A DNA stretch of 64,000 bases from Pseudoxanthomonas sp. PXM01. Lineage in GTDB: Bacteria; Pseudomonadota; Gammaproteobacteria; Xanthomonadales; Xanthomonadaceae. The stretch spans positions 558,001 through 622,000 of the forward strand of contig NZ_JACVAJ010000002.1 of assembly GCF_014851815.1 (NCBI RefSeq). The letters run 5' to 3'. The translations under genes were made by a program, and so were the position numbers. Position 1 is the stretch's first letter. Each line of letters starts with the position of its first letter. The notes under the pieces are model-generated. The model was not told the DNA's origin. It ran no database searches and worked only from the letters and a program-made list of their open reading frames with translations. This document shows positions 45,001 to 54,119 of the stretch, piece by piece.

Positions 45001-45385
45001 AATGGCGAAGCGGAGACAGGGACGCCCGCTCCTCGGCACTCATGTGCTGCGATGCGTACCAGGCGGCCTTGAACCCGGATGATGGATCGCGCTGCTCGCG
45101 CCAGCCATTTGCGCAGTAGTGGACGAACGGCGACTGCCCCGCACCGGCGACATCCGGATAAGCGGCGAGGTACTCGGCGGGATCGAACCCGTCGCAAGGC
45201 TTACCACCGCCTTTCTCTCCGACCCGCAGATAGTGGGTGATGGGATCCAAGCGACTGGTCGCGGCGGCGGGAAAGCTCGCCTTGTAGAACGCGGCATCGA
45301 ACGCACCGGCGTTCTTCAACGTCCGGTACTCTTCCATTTCCCGCACTGAAGATTTTCCGCGAATCCAGGCCCAGATGATCTTCAT
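41999..45385 (-). CDS. repeat-RgpF-CDP-glycerol glycerophosphotransferase fusion protein
   Basis: 1128 residues. (1) About 28-395: nine ~36-residue repeats arranged as three A-B-C triplets, for example [40 protein letters not shown] and [21 protein letters not shown]. (2) About 418-650: a rhamnan-synthesis-F-like domain ([44 protein letters not shown]). (3) About 770-1110: a TagF-like CDP-glycerol glycerophosphotransferase domain with [13 protein letters not shown] and [18 protein letters not shown]. It probably attaches a rhamnose-like sugar or primes a chain and transfers glycerol phosphate. No membrane helix is evident, so it acts at the inner face of the membrane with the ABC exporter. 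The composition is G+C-rich like the chromosome, unlike the other giant gene. Confidence 0.87.
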   Translation of the reverse strand: MKIIWAWIRGKSSVREMEEYRTLKNAGAFDAAFYKASFPAAATSRLDPITHYLRVGEKGGGKPCDGFDPAEYLAAYPDVAGAGQSPFVHYCANGWREQRDPSSGFKAAWYASQHMSAEERASLSPLRHYQLVGKAAGLEVAPPESVVANALRASGLFDEARYLALYPDVAEAGMDAIGHYEALGASEGRSPCEGFDSRYYLESYPDVVASGQNPFLHFLQHGAREGRSASADFDTSWYARVYLNGEHDTGLNPLEHYRRHGRALRYSTIPVEEPAYGIIERSGLFDRRAYLDRYADVDESGADPLLHYLRHGSAEGRVACEMFDDRYYLSNNGDVLASAMNPLAHFCESGWKELRNPGPRFDVWWYWSMHMDPRDEGVNPLVEYMRVGIARGDSTRPGTPPRPRSVETLVQGLPGRSIRRACLFAGFDKDGLVDDCVVAYVRELSRHADVYYFADCEMREGELDKLAGITKGAWAARHGAYDFGSYSELAVHRVGWGALQSYDEVLFANDSCYLLRDLDQVFEKMDAMPCDWWGLQATKGIAATAHASRNRFRDPIPLGVVKGSLLGEFEKDYTYDFHVGSYFVAYRRNVLDDVDFRRLMSSVVPQVSKKDVILKYEVGLTRYLISKGFSFNTFIDQLYPFHPAFSGWYFCLIEKGFPLLKRLLLTDNHYGVPGLSAWVDRVKEKVPGCDVGAIQRHIDRVVDPKRLALSLGSAETWSEGGRKLGRLLTDAEFAAQDLEVRKQRTWWAFPVCGFTHRFSGNERAVFEDVRNDPAITKVVLTRERVVDVEGENVHVVSLYSEEGQQLLMRCGTVFIRHSVPRNVVHPIACDLRNVINLWHGIPLKRIGYASVDQAGRLGALRDEHRKYRSVISSSEVDRMAMASAFYPLSYEDVWMTGLPRIDFILRDLDRLPEDLRQEFASLLDLMAGRKLVLFVPTFRNGQDSAYYEFSDSEKARLVDWLDRHHAVLGVREHMADTARSYSRSLRMDGRCIDLSDDAFPNIEVLYRAASVLLTDYSSCFMDFMVTGKPAVSFAFDEVQYEFMERGFFYQLRDVFPGEVTGSFDELMSALERVFRPPEPGGEDAMEWKRRLFFHYLDDGNARRVVEQVKRISDRDVLGGAAHIRWGLE

Positions 45386-45463
45386 TGCATGTTCCAGGTC
45401 GATGCTCGTCCGAAGGGATCGTTACTCAGCACCGGCAGGACCGGCGCCGGACACGGCCTCTGG

Positions 45464-46627
45464 TCAGCCTGAACCGGTAGCGCCCGCGCCCTCATCGGAT
45501 ACCGATTCCACGACGCACGACCTGACCAGCGGCAACGACGGCCCCAAGCGCGACACGCTCGATCCCACGCTGACGCGAAGTTCGCCCGGCAGCGCTTCGA
45601 CGCTCACCGGCTGCGACACGGGCAGGACGAACTTGAAACCATACTTGCCTCCGCGCTTGCCGAGATACTCATTGACGTCGTCGCGCTGGATGCGCTCGAA
45701 TGTCTCCAGCAGGTGCTTCGTTCCCTGGAACTCCAGGCTGAAAACATTCGGCTCCTTGCCGCGTTCGTCAGTGGCCCAACCGACTACTTCCACCTGCGTG
45801 CGGCTGCTCCGGATCCGTTCGATGGCGCCCTGGGTGCTACCGAACAGGATCGGGTCGGAACTCACCGCCGCATCGCGCTCCTCGGCGGACGCCTGCGAGA
45901 CGATATCCCGGTAGATATCCAAGCCGTCCGTAATGCTGCCGAAGAAGCGCATGCGCCCCTTCTCGAGAACCAGTGCCTTGTTGCAGGTGTTGCGGAGGAG
46001 GTTGGTACTGTGGCTCGCCAGCACGACGATACGGCTGCCCTCGAATCGTCCCTTCATGCGCTTGCGCGCGCGATCGACGAAAGCAGCGTCGCCGGTGGAC
46101 AGCCATTCGTCCATCAGCAGGATGTCCGGCTGGACCGCAGTGGTGATGGAAAATCCAAGCCGCATGCGCTGGCCGCTGGACAGGCTGTACAACGGATACT
46201 CCGCCTTGTCCTCGAGCCCTGCGAACTCCAGGATCTCCTTGGCAACGGACTTCAGTTGCCGGTATCTCAGGCCCATCGCCGTCCCGCGCAGGAAGATGTT
46301 CTCCGCCACGGAAGCCTGCTCGGAGAAGCCCAGCAGCGGATTGAGCAGCGAGTGGCGCGAGCCCTCGACGCGCAGCACGCCCGCGGTGGGCGTGTAGGCG
46401 CCATTCAGCACGCGCAGCAGCGTCGTCTTGCCCGCGCCGTTGAGGCCCATGACACCGATGCGGTCGCCGTCCTTCGCTTCGAAATTCACGCCCGACAGGA
46501 TCGCGCTCTGGTATCGAACGGAGCCGGAAATGGTCGCCAGCAAATCGCTGTACCCCTTCTTGCCGGTCTTGTGGACTTCGGTGGGCAGTTCCAGGGAAAT
46601 GTTGTACGCCCGTAGCAATGCACTCAC
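45464..46627 (-). CDS. ABC exporter ATP-binding protein for surface polysaccharide (Wzt/TagH type)
   Basis: A 387-residue protein. The nucleotide-binding domain (about 30-270) has Walker A GLNGAGKTT (61-69), ABC signature LSSGQRMRLGF, Walker B DILLMDEWLSTGD and the H-loop VLASHSTNLLR. The long N-terminal lead-in with SGSVRYQSAILSGVNFEAKDGD is typical of polysaccharide exporters. A C-terminal ~110-residue extension (FGSTQGAIERIRSS to the end) lacks the larger carbohydrate-binding domain of O9a-type Wzt but contains VFSLEFQGTKHLLETFERIQR, perhaps a small substrate-recognition domain. It pairs with the permease gene 13 bp away and exports the lipid-linked polymer across the inner membrane. Confidence 0.93.
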   Translation of the reverse strand: MSALLRAYNISLELPTEVHKTGKKGYSDLLATISGSVRYQSAILSGVNFEAKDGDRIGVMGLNGAGKTTLLRVLNGAYTPTAGVLRVEGSRHSLLNPLLGFSEQASVAENIFLRGTAMGLRYRQLKSVAKEILEFAGLEDKAEYPLYSLSSGQRMRLGFSITTAVQPDILLMDEWLSTGDAAFVDRARKRMKGRFEGSRIVVLASHSTNLLRNTCNKALVLEKGRMRFFGSITDGLDIYRDIVSQASAEERDAAVSSDPILFGSTQGAIERIRSSRTQVEVVGWATDERGKEPNVFSLEFQGTKHLLETFERIQRDDVNEYLGKRGGKYGFKFVLPVSQPVSVEALPGELRVSVGSSVSRLGPSLPLVRSCVVESVSDEGAGATGSG

Positions 46628-46640
46628 TTGTGGATTCCTC

Positions 46641-47429
46641 TCAAAGCCAAGCGGGCACGCGGCGCGCGAAACGGGAGTAGAAGATGGCGGCCAGCAGGAT
46701 CCCCACGACCGTCATCACACCCAGGTAGACGAAAGTAAGCGGCTCGATCTGCGTATCTAGCAGGGGGGCACGGATCACTTCGAGCATGTGATGGAACGGA
46801 TTGCCGCGCATCAACGCGCCCTGCATCGTGCCCGGCGGCGCCGAGTCCGAGAACCAGAAGATGGGCGTGATCAGGAAGACACCCAGCATGACACTGCCCA
46901 GGAAATCGTTGACGTCCGGGAACCGCGCTCCCAGCAACGCCAGCAGGATGCCGTAGACGAACAGGTTCACCAGCACTAGCAGGAAGCCGGCGAGAGACAA
47001 CAGTACACCCACCGCCGGTACCGTCGTCTCGCCCACGAGCGCAATCACCAGCAAAGGAACGGCGAAGATAAAATGGATGACAGCCCTCGCCAGCGGCCGC
47101 ATCACGAAATCCGTGAGCTGCAGATTGCCTTCCAGAATGTAAGGCCGATACGCGGCGAAGCTCGCGCCAGCCTCCATGAGCATCGTCGACGTGAGCCGGA
47201 AAACCATAAAGCCGAACCCGATGTGGGCAAGGAAGTTGGCGGCGGGACGGCCCTGCACCGCTGCAAGGAACCCGCCCAGGCCCCAGATGTAGATGATAGG
47301 CGGGAAGAAGATCCAGAACAGCCCGAGCACGTTCTTGCGGTACTTTGTGATCACATCGAGCCAGCTGGCATAGAGCCAGTGGTCCGGCTTGCGGAAACTC
47401 TCGGCGAGGTGCCGGAAGAAAAGACTCAT
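46641..47429 (-). CDS. ABC exporter permease for surface polysaccharide (Wzm/TagG type)
   Basis: A 262-residue permease of the ABC-2 polysaccharide exporter group with six membrane helices. Characteristic features are DVITKYRKNVLGLFWIFFPP near the N-terminus (the coupling-helix region), ALLGARFPDVNDFLGSVMLG and the C-terminal FRFARRVPAWL-like end (YSRFARRVPAWL). It is upstream of the ATPase gene on the same strand; the two form the exporter. The GT2 gene stop lies 20 bp upstream, so all glycopolymer genes from 49.8 to 37.1 kb seem to be one operon. Confidence 0.93.
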   Translation of the reverse strand: MSLFFRHLAESFRKPDHWLYASWLDVITKYRKNVLGLFWIFFPPIIYIWGLGGFLAAVQGRPAANFLAHIGFGFMVFRLTSTMLMEAGASFAAYRPYILEGNLQLTDFVMRPLARAVIHFIFAVPLLVIALVGETTVPAVGVLLSLAGFLLVLVNLFVYGILLALLGARFPDVNDFLGSVMLGVFLITPIFWFSDSAPPGTMQGALMRGNPFHHMLEVIRAPLLDTQIEPLTFVYLGVMTVVGILLAAIFYSRFARRVPAWL

Positions 47430-47449
47430 CGTACGGTCTACCTGGAACT

Positions 47450-49783
47450 TCAGTGTCGAATGGGGACGCCGGATACCCGCAGGCGCGGAGAGCGAGGGGG
47501 GAACGCAAGGCCGTAATCGCCTTGGTCGAGCGTCAGGTTGGGGTTGTAGGCGGGGTCGTCATGGAGGACAGCGCCCCACCGCCACTTCATGGCGTGGACT
47601 TCCGCGGCGAAGCGTTCCTGCTTAGCAGGGGAATCCTCGCTGCCCCGGCTGGCGGATTCGTAGTGGTAGAGCTCGGCGTAGGGCGTCCAGACATTGCGGT
47701 AACCGCACTCAAGGAGTCTGAGGCAGAAATCGATGTCGTTGAAGGCGACGGGCAGTGCTTCGTCGAACCCACCGACCTCCTCGAAGACGCTGCGTCGTAC
47801 CGCCATGCACGCCGCCGTCACCGCGCTCATGTTCTGCGCCACCCACGCGCGCGCCATGTAGCCCGGCGTGCCCCGCCCCATGCGCGTGTAGATATGTCCT
47901 GCCACGCCACCCAGGCCCAGCACCACGCCCGCATGCTGAATGGTGTCGTCCGGGTAGTAGAGCATCGCACCCACCGCACCGGTGTCGCGCTGCTTCGCGC
48001 GCGCAACCAGCTCGGTCAACCAGGAGGCGTCGATCACTTCCGTGTCGTTGTTGAGCAGGCAAATGACCTCGCCCGTCGCTTCGCGTACACCGTGGTTAAC
48101 GATGGCCGAGAAATTGAAGGGGATCGGATAGTCCAGCACACGGATGCCAGGCGTCTGCCGCAGCTCCCTCAACAGAGTCCTCGTGGCCGCATCTACGCTT
48201 CCGTTGTCCACCACCACCACCTCGAAGTCCGGGTAATCCGTCTTCTCCATCACGCTGCGGACGCAGACGGACAGCAGGTCCGCCCTGTCGCGCGTGGGGA
48301 TGATGATGCTGACCTTGGGCGTTTTGGCGAGCGCCGGACGCGTGCGGTAACAACCCGGCGACACGACTTCCACCGTGCCGGTGCGTCCGATGCGCTGAAG
48401 GTGCTCCTGCACCGCGCGACGTCCTGCTTCGGACGCATAGCTCTTCTGGTCTCCCCCCAGCGCCGTGGACCCTTCGATCGCGCGCCAGTGGTAGAGCACC
48501 TTGGGGATGTGGCAGATCTGTTCCGGCGCCAGTACTTCGGTGCATCGCAAAACCAGGTCGTGATCCTGCGACCCCTCGAACCCGGGGCGCAACACGCCGA
48601 CCTGTGCCAGCAAGAGGGTCTCCACCACCATCAGGTGGCAGATGTAGTTCTGGGAACGGAGCAGTTCCGGATTCCATCCGGGCTTGAAATGAGGCTCGAA
48701 ACGACGGCCCGCCTCGTCGATCTTGTCTTCGTCGCTGTACAGCAGCCGTGCCTGTGGATGCTCCGCGAGCGCCAGCACCACCTGGTGCAGCGCATCCGCA
48801 CTCAGCTCGTCATCGTGATCGAGAAAGGCCACGTGGCTGCCGGTGACCATGGCAAGCGCCGTATTGGTGGCTTCGCTGATGTGGCCATTCCGTTCCCGAA
48901 CGGCGACCTTGATCCGCACGTCCTCCCGTGCGTACGCCTGCAGGCATTCCACGATCCGCGGATCGGGAGACGCGTCATCCGCGATGCAGAGTTCCCAGTT
49001 CAGGTACGTCTGCTCGCGGACACTGTCGATGCAGCGCTTGAGCAGCGCCAGCGGCGTGTTGTAGACGGGAAGCACCACGGAGATCAGCGGGCCATTCGAA
49101 TACTGGCCGGCCTGCATGCGCGCGTGCTCCAATCCACCGCCTTTGAGCGGATCGAAATGGTCCAGCCACGAGACATAACCGCCAGCGGTATGGCGCGACG
49201 AACCGTAATGCCGGTGCACCAGTTCGTCGACAGCAGGACTCAACCCCTGCCGACGGACCTCTTTGATGAATCCGATCAAGCGACCGGCGAGCGCCCACGA
49301 AGATCGCTGGCCCGACCCGCTGGACCTGCCATCGCCCTGCAGCAGCACCCACAAGGCATGCAATCGGGTAATGCGACGGAACCTCATGGCTCCGATCTGG
49401 AAGCGCGCAGGCCGGATGGTCGGGTCGAAACGCAGTGCGCGTAGTGGCCGACTGATCAGCACCAGCGCCCGCATGCCCCCATCGAGATCGGGTTGAGACA
49501 GAGGGATGCGCGTGGCTTCGCTGCAGCCGCCACCGTAATCGGGGTAAAGGCAGGGGCGCTGGACGACACCCTCGGAAACCAAAAGCGTGACATCCATCAC
49601 GTACCAGCCGGGCGCCAAAGCATGGATGCCCTGCTCGGGGTCGACGCGGAACTGTGGATCGTCGCCCACCGCCTCGTATTCCACCGCAGCAGACGACACC
49701 GCATGGGCCACAAGCTGCAGGAGGGGAGTCAGCCGTGCGCTGACCGGTGCCATCCAGGAAGATCGCCAAAAACGCCAAGACAT
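47450..49783 (-). CDS. bifunctional glycosyltransferase with two GT2 domains
   Basis: 777 residues: an N-terminal ~230-residue region with beta-rich segments (LAPGWYVMDVTLLVSEG) and a helical linker, then two GT-A family 2 domains. Domain 1 (about 233-430) has VSVVLPVYN-type ISVVLPVYNTPLALLKRC, IADDASPD and FLDHDDELSADAL. Domain 2 (about 489-720) has SIIIPTRDRADLLSVCVRS, VVDNGSVDAATR and LLNNDTEVID (DxD-like NND), ending with FNDIDFCLRLLECGYRNVWT. Both active sites look intact, so it may add two successive sugars. It is the first gene of the minus-strand glycopolymer operon; the promoter must lie in 49784-49962. Confidence 0.92.
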   Translation of the reverse strand: MSWRFWRSSWMAPVSARLTPLLQLVAHAVSSAAVEYEAVGDDPQFRVDPEQGIHALAPGWYVMDVTLLVSEGVVQRPCLYPDYGGGCSEATRIPLSQPDLDGGMRALVLISRPLRALRFDPTIRPARFQIGAMRFRRITRLHALWVLLQGDGRSSGSGQRSSWALAGRLIGFIKEVRRQGLSPAVDELVHRHYGSSRHTAGGYVSWLDHFDPLKGGGLEHARMQAGQYSNGPLISVVLPVYNTPLALLKRCIDSVREQTYLNWELCIADDASPDPRIVECLQAYAREDVRIKVAVRERNGHISEATNTALAMVTGSHVAFLDHDDELSADALHQVVLALAEHPQARLLYSDEDKIDEAGRRFEPHFKPGWNPELLRSQNYICHLMVVETLLLAQVGVLRPGFEGSQDHDLVLRCTEVLAPEQICHIPKVLYHWRAIEGSTALGGDQKSYASEAGRRAVQEHLQRIGRTGTVEVVSPGCYRTRPALAKTPKVSIIIPTRDRADLLSVCVRSVMEKTDYPDFEVVVVDNGSVDAATRTLLRELRQTPGIRVLDYPIPFNFSAIVNHGVREATGEVICLLNNDTEVIDASWLTELVARAKQRDTGAVGAMLYYPDDTIQHAGVVLGLGGVAGHIYTRMGRGTPGYMARAWVAQNMSAVTAACMAVRRSVFEEVGGFDEALPVAFNDIDFCLRLLECGYRNVWTPYAELYHYESASRGSEDSPAKQERFAAEVHAMKWRWGAVLHDDPAYNPNLTLDQGDYGLAFPPRSPRLRVSGVPIRH

Positions 49784-49933
49784 GATTCTTGCGGGCTGAC
49801 CGTCACTGGCGCCCCCTGCTCCCCGAAGTGCGGGGCGTCCTCCCCGACAGGCAAGTGTAACAATGTTTACTGAGGGTTCGTCATGGGACGGTCATAAAGG
49901 ACAGATCCAGTACGTTAAACAGTGACCTTTCCA

Positions 49934-49939
49934 TATAAT
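49934..49939 (+). promoter_or_regulatory. -10 hexamer of the NUDIX gene promoter
   Basis: A perfect TATAAT, 23 nt before the NUDIX ATG, in the short A+T-rich patch at the end of the intergenic region 49784-49962. No good -35 is present at 16-18 nt (sequence around 49911-49917 is TACGTTA). The same interval should hold the divergent promoter of the glycopolymer operon, which I could not fix. Confidence 0.5.
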
Positions 49940-49962
49940 TAACAAATGTGAAGGAGCCTCGT

Positions 49963-50517
49963 ATGACTGAGCTGGACCAGCAACCCGCCCGTATCGTCTG
50001 GCAAGGCAAGTACCAGCGGATGATGGTCCGCGGCACATGGGAGTACGTCGAGCGCGCACACGCGGGCGGTCTGGCGGCGATCATCATCGCGGTGACACCG
50101 GACGACAACGTGCTGTTCGTCGAACAGTTCCGCGTGCCGCTGCAGGCGCGCACCATCGAGATGCCGGCCGGCCTGGTGGGCGACATCCACGCCGGCGAGT
50201 CGATCGAGGTGTCCGCGATCCGCGAACTGGAGGAGGAAACCGGCTGGACCGCCGACCATGCGGAAGTGCTGATGATCGGCCCCACGTCGTCCGGCAGCAG
50301 CAGCGAGAAGATCGCCTTCGTCCGTGCTACCGGTCTGCGCAAGGTCGGTGACGGCGGCGGCGATGGCGATGAAGACATCACCGTGCACACCATTCCCCGC
50401 ACGCGTGCCGCCGCGTGGCTGGCGCAGAAGATGGGCGAAGGCTACGAACTGGATGCCAAGCTATGGGCCGGGCTGTGGATGATCGACCATACCCTCGACG
50501 GGACACCTCGCGCCTGA
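49963..50517 (+). CDS. NUDIX hydrolase, ADP-ribose pyrophosphatase type
   Basis: A 184-residue protein. The NUDIX box runs GLVGDIHAGESIEVSAIRE then LEEETGW, with the required Gly, the REL and the paired Glu (GX5EX7REUXEEXGU). The upstream FVEQFRVPLQARTIEMPAG is the substrate-side strand typical of ADP-sugar pyrophosphatases, with the late EDITVHTIPR segment. It would hydrolyse ADP-ribose or a related nucleoside diphosphate sugar to AMP and sugar phosphate. ATG 49963 has AAGGAG 7 nt upstream; an in-frame GTG at 49948 lies at the ribosome-binding site and is rejected. Confidence 0.92.
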   Translation: MTELDQQPARIVWQGKYQRMMVRGTWEYVERAHAGGLAAIIIAVTPDDNVLFVEQFRVPLQARTIEMPAGLVGDIHAGESIEVSAIRELEEETGWTADHAEVLMIGPTSSGSSSEKIAFVRATGLRKVGDGGGDGDEDITVHTIPRTRAAAWLAQKMGEGYELDAKLWAGLWMIDHTLDGTPRA

Positions 50518-50521
50518 CTCT

Positions 50522-50932
50522 TCAAGCCGCCTTGACGCCATAACCCGCCAGACGCCATACGCCCTGCTCTTCGTGCCGCAGCGTCACCACTTCGCGATGC
50601 GGCGCATCGGTCGCGCCGAACGACACCATGAACTCGAGCCGCGCGTACGTGCCCGGCAGCCAGCGCGCCTGCATCCCGGGCTGATCGACCCTGATGGCCG
50701 TCCAGCGCCGGCCCGTGCCGCGGCCCAGCACGCCGTGGCGATGGGTGAGCGAGTCGATGAAGGCGGCGCGCGGCATGGATTGCCGTACCGCCTTTGAGGC
50801 CGCGTCCCATAGCACATCGTGCTGCCCCTGCTCGATGGCCTTGATGAAGCGCATCGCCGCCATGCCCAACCGCGTGATGTCGACGTCTTCCAGCCCCACC
50901 CTGCCCGCACCCGCCTGCATTGCATCCGTCAT
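50522..50932 (-). CDS. DUF4019-like protein
   Basis: A 136-residue product with the DUF4019 pattern: FIKAIEQGQHDVLWDAAS, a conserved TxRHGVLGRGTGRRW-type loop, LPGTYARLEFMVSFGATD, and the closing REVVTLRHEEQGVWRLAGYGV. DUF4019 proteins are usually exported, but no signal peptide is seen here. The frame opens at 51013, and ATG 50932 is chosen because the region before it is not family-like; a GAGG lies 11 nt upstream. It is convergent with the NUDIX gene, the two stops 4 bp apart. The function is unknown. Confidence 0.7.
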   Translation of the reverse strand: MTDAMQAGAGRVGLEDVDITRLGMAAMRFIKAIEQGQHDVLWDAASKAVRQSMPRAAFIDSLTHRHGVLGRGTGRRWTAIRVDQPGMQARWLPGTYARLEFMVSFGATDAPHREVVTLRHEEQGVWRLAGYGVKAA

Positions 50933-51061
50933 CGCCGCACTCGCCTCATCGTCTGATCGCCGCCACGCATCCAGGGCGTGGCATCCACCCGACTTGTTCG
51001 CATGCATGCGCATCGACCGGACAGGTCGGCCCGGGCACCGATGTCGCGCTGTGACGTGCCG

Positions 51062-51961
51062 CTAGTTTCCGGTCAGGTGCTGGCGGAAGAAGGCGAGCGT
51101 GCGCTGCCACGACAGTTCCGCCGCTGCCTGGTCGTAGCGCGGGGTGGTGTCGTTGTGGAAGCCATGGTTCACGCCCGGATAGACATACGCCGTGTAGGCG
51201 ACGCCCGCCGCTTTCAAGTGCTGCTCATAGGCCGGCCAGCCGGCGTTGACGCGCGTGTCCAGCTCGGCGAACTGCAGCAGCAGCGGCGCCCTGATGCGCG
51301 CTGCCTCTTCCGCGGCCGGCTGGCCACCGTAATACGGCACGCCGGCGTCGACGAACTCGGGCAACCGTGAGGCGAGCAGGTTGGTCACCAGGCCGCCGAA
51401 ACAGAAGCCCACCACGCCGAGCTTGCCGTTGTTGCGCGGCAATGCGTGCGCAAAGCGCGCGGCGGCTTCCAGATCGGCCAACACCTTGTCGCGATCCAGT
51501 TTCGCCTGCATCTCGCGACCGGCGTCGTCGTTACCCGGATAGCCACCGAGCGGGTACAGCGCATCTGGCGCGAACGCGATGAATCCCGCCACCGCCAGCC
51601 GACGAGCAACGTCTTCGATGTACGGATTGAGCCCGCGGTTCTCGTGCACGACCAACACCACTGGATACCGCCCTTCCGCACGCGGCATCGCCAGCAGCCC
51701 GCGACCTTCGCCATGACCCTCGGGCGCGGGAAACGTGCGGTAGACCGTGGTAATGCGCGGATCGTCCGCGGCTACCTGCGCGGCGAATGCGTACTGCGGG
51801 GTCAGTGCCGCGAGCAGGGCCGCTGCCGTGGTGCCGCCCACCGCGAACTGCGCCGCGCCGGCAAGGAAGCCGCGCCGGTCGACGCGGCCGTGCACGTAGT
51901 CGTCATAAAGATCCAGCACGCGCTGGTCGAACCCGGAAGCCGGCTTGCGGTCTGCGCCCAT
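51062..51961 (-). CDS. dienelactone hydrolase family protein with Tat-type leader
   Basis: A 299-residue alpha/beta hydrolase. The N-terminal region contains [17 protein letters not shown] followed by a hydrophobic stretch to QYAFAAQ, a twin-arginine-like export signal after a ~28-residue lead-in. The catalytic Cys is in [11 protein letters not shown] (GxCxGG), with the acid in [15 protein letters not shown] and the His in [15 protein letters not shown], the Cys-Asp-His triad of dienelactone hydrolases. ATG 51961 has GGGGAG 6 nt upstream. It is an exported or membrane-attached hydrolase of lactones/esters with substrate unknown. It is followed upstream by pip on the same strand, 38 bp away. 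Confidence 0.9.
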   Translation of the reverse strand: MGADRKPASGFDQRVLDLYDDYVHGRVDRRGFLAGAAQFAVGGTTAAALLAALTPQYAFAAQVAADDPRITTVYRTFPAPEGHGEGRGLLAMPRAEGRYPVVLVVHENRGLNPYIEDVARRLAVAGFIAFAPDALYPLGGYPGNDDAGREMQAKLDRDKVLADLEAAARFAHALPRNNGKLGVVGFCFGGLVTNLLASRLPEFVDAGVPYYGGQPAAEEAARIRAPLLLQFAELDTRVNAGWPAYEQHLKAAGVAYTAYVYPGVNHGFHNDTTPRYDQAAAELSWQRTLAFFRQHLTGN

Positions 51962-51999
51962 CAAGTACTCCCCTGCGTGATGATCCTGGCGACGTGCTT

Positions 52000-52941
52000 T
52001 CAGGCGAAGGCGTCGGTCGCGCGCACCAGCGCGTCGACGTTCTCGGCCTCGAACGCGGAATGGCCAGAGGCCGGCGTGATCTCGAGCTTCGCCTTCGGCC
52101 ACGCCTTGTGCAGTTCCCACGCATTGGCGATCGGACAGACCACGTCGTAGCGACCATGCACGATCACACCCGGGATGTCGGCGATGCGCGAGGCATCGCG
52201 CAGCAGCTGGTCTTCGACCTCGAAGAAACCACCGTTGACGAAGTAGTGGTTCTCGATGCGCGCGAACGCCAGCGCGAACTCGGGTTCTTCGTGGCCGCTG
52301 ACGAAATCGGCGTCCACGTGCAGGAAGCTCGTCGCGCCTTCCCACACACTCCAGGCCTTCGCGGCGGCCAGGCGGGTCGCCTTGTCATCGGAGGTCAGGC
52401 GGCGGTGGAAGGCCGAGATCAGGTCATGGCGTTCGACCGACGGAATCGCGGTGATGTAGTGTTCCCACGCATCCGGGAACAGGCGGCTGGCGCCCTCCTG
52501 GTAGAACCATTCCAGTTCCCAGCGGCGCAGCATGAAGATGCCGCGCAGCACCAGTTCGGTCACGCGTCGCGGATGCGTTTCCGCGTAGGCCAGGGCCAGC
52601 GTCGAGCCCCAGCTGCCGCCGAACACCTGCCAGCGTTCGATGCCGAGTTTCTCGCGCAGCGTCTCGATGTCGGCCACCAGATCCCAGGTGGTGTTGTCGA
52701 CCAGGTCCGCATGCGGCGTGGACCGACCGGAGCCGCGCTGGTCGAACAGCACGATGCGGTACTTGGCCGGGTCGTGGAAACGGCGCATCTTCGGGCTGCA
52801 GCCCGCGCCGGGGCCGCCGTGCAGCAGCACCACCGGCTTGCCGTCCGGCTTGCCGCACTGTTCGTAGTACAGCGTGTGGCGGTCGTCGACCTTCAGCGTG
52901 CCGGTGTCGAACGGCTCGATATCGGGATACAGCGTGCGCAT
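52000..52941 (-). CDS. pip: prolyl aminopeptidase (proline iminopeptidase, S33)
   Basis: A 313-residue alpha/beta hydrolase that removes N-terminal Pro from peptides. Signature segments are [19 protein letters not shown] (oxyanion HGGPG), [30 protein letters not shown] in outline (DQRGxGxS), the nucleophile elbow [14 protein letters not shown], the Asp in [12 protein letters not shown] and the His in ASGHSAFE. The length matches the Xanthomonas enzyme. ATG 52941 lies 32 bp from prmC on the same strand. Confidence 0.95.
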   Translation of the reverse strand: MRTLYPDIEPFDTGTLKVDDRHTLYYEQCGKPDGKPVVLLHGGPGAGCSPKMRRFHDPAKYRIVLFDQRGSGRSTPHADLVDNTTWDLVADIETLREKLGIERWQVFGGSWGSTLALAYAETHPRRVTELVLRGIFMLRRWELEWFYQEGASRLFPDAWEHYITAIPSVERHDLISAFHRRLTSDDKATRLAAAKAWSVWEGATSFLHVDADFVSGHEEPEFALAFARIENHYFVNGGFFEVEDQLLRDASRIADIPGVIVHGRYDVVCPIANAWELHKAWPKAKLEITPASGHSAFEAENVDALVRATDAFA

Positions 52942-52972
52942 GGGCGGTGGATCCTGGACGAAAGCCGACAGT

Positions 52973-53845
52973 CTAGCGGTTGGTGTCTTGCCCTTCCGTT
53001 ACGCGGCCCAGGCTGACGCGGTCGCGCTGCTCGAGATCGACTTCCGTCGCGACATCGATGAAACCCGCGGCCTGCAACAGACCCCGGATCGCCTCACCCT
53101 GCTCCCAGCCATGCTCGAGCAGCAGCCAGCCGCCGGGAAGCAGATGCGACGGCGCCGTCGCCACGATTTCGCGGATAGCGTCCAGCCCGTCGGCACCCGA
53201 TGACAGCGCGGCGGGCGGTTCGAAGCGCAGATCGCCTTGCCCAAGGTGGGGATCGCCGTCGGCGATATAGGGCGGATTGCTGGCGATCAGGTCGAAGCGC
53301 TCGCGCGCCAAAGGCGCCAGCCAGCTACCGTGACGGAACACGACGTTCGCAACCTCGTTGCTGCGCGCGTTCTGTTGCGCGACCTGCAAGGCCGCCTCGC
53401 TGAAATCGGTCGCCACCACTTCGGCCTGCGGGCGCTCGCTGGCGATAGCCAGGGCAATCGCGCCGGTGCCGGTGCCGAGATCGGCGACGCGCAAGCGATG
53501 GTCGGCCGGCAACCGCTCCAGTGCCAGTTCGACCAGCCGTTCGGTCTCGGGACGGGGGATCAGCGTTGCGGGCGACACCTGCAGGTCGAGGGTCCAGAAC
53601 CCGCGTCGGCCGAGCAGGTAGGCCAGCGGCTCGCCCGCCTCCCGCCGCGCCAGCAATGCTTCGAAGGCCAATGCCTCCGGTCCGGGCAACGGATCGTCGC
53701 CATGCGCGAACAGCCACGCCCGGTCGCGCCCCAGCACGTGCAACAGCAGGTGCTCGGCTTCGTGGCGGGCATCGGGACCGGATAGACGGGCCGAGGCGGC
53801 GCGCAGGGCCAGGTCGAGTCGGGCGGTGGGCAGGTCGGCAGGCAT
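52973..53845 (-). CDS. prmC: peptide chain release factor N5-glutamine methyltransferase
   Basis: A 290-residue SAM methyltransferase that methylates the Gln of the GGQ motif in RF1/RF2. The helical N-domain (about 1-80) is followed by the methyltransferase fold with [20 protein letters not shown] (motif I), [15 protein letters not shown] and the diagnostic catalytic NPPYI (190-194), then [18 protein letters not shown], typical of PrmC/HemK. ATG 53845 starts the conserved part. In many bacteria prmC follows prfA; here it is in a short minus-strand run with pip. Confidence 0.96.
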   Translation of the reverse strand: MPADLPTARLDLALRAASARLSGPDARHEAEHLLLHVLGRDRAWLFAHGDDPLPGPEALAFEALLARREAGEPLAYLLGRRGFWTLDLQVSPATLIPRPETERLVELALERLPADHRLRVADLGTGTGAIALAIASERPQAEVVATDFSEAALQVAQQNARSNEVANVVFRHGSWLAPLARERFDLIASNPPYIADGDPHLGQGDLRFEPPAALSSGADGLDAIREIVATAPSHLLPGGWLLLEHGWEQGEAIRGLLQAAGFIDVATEVDLEQRDRVSLGRVTEGQDTNR

Positions 53846-54119
53846 CGCCGCGCATGGTACCGGGCGGCGCCCTTCCGGACGCAGCCGTCTCGCCGCGACG
53901 CACCATCATGGTGCTCTATGGCGTATGGACACCTGATGGCGCAGCTGTCCACGCAATTGGCGACAAAAGGATCAGGATCCTCGCACCCGGCGTACATTCA
54001 TAGGGCAATCGGATCGCCGACCGCCACATCCGAAATCCATCAAGTCATTGAAAAACAACACATTCATCCGCATATAAGCCTGGCTTGCTCGCGCTCGATG
54101 CGGATGGACGGCTTTTTCG
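53846..54119. other. non-coding region between prmC and the ahpC promoter
   Basis: Together with the ahpC regulatory region (54120-54230) this is a 385-bp intergenic stretch, becoming A+T-rich towards ahpC. It must contain the prmC promoter (minus strand). A 31-codon open frame at 53908-54003 has no ribosome-binding site and is not reported as a gene. Nothing else was recognised. Confidence 0.6.

Noticed and set aside
53908-54003. 31-codon open frame between prmC and ahpC
   Set aside because: No ribosome-binding site, no recognisable family and an intergenic location ahead of the ahpC promoter; too little evidence for a gene.
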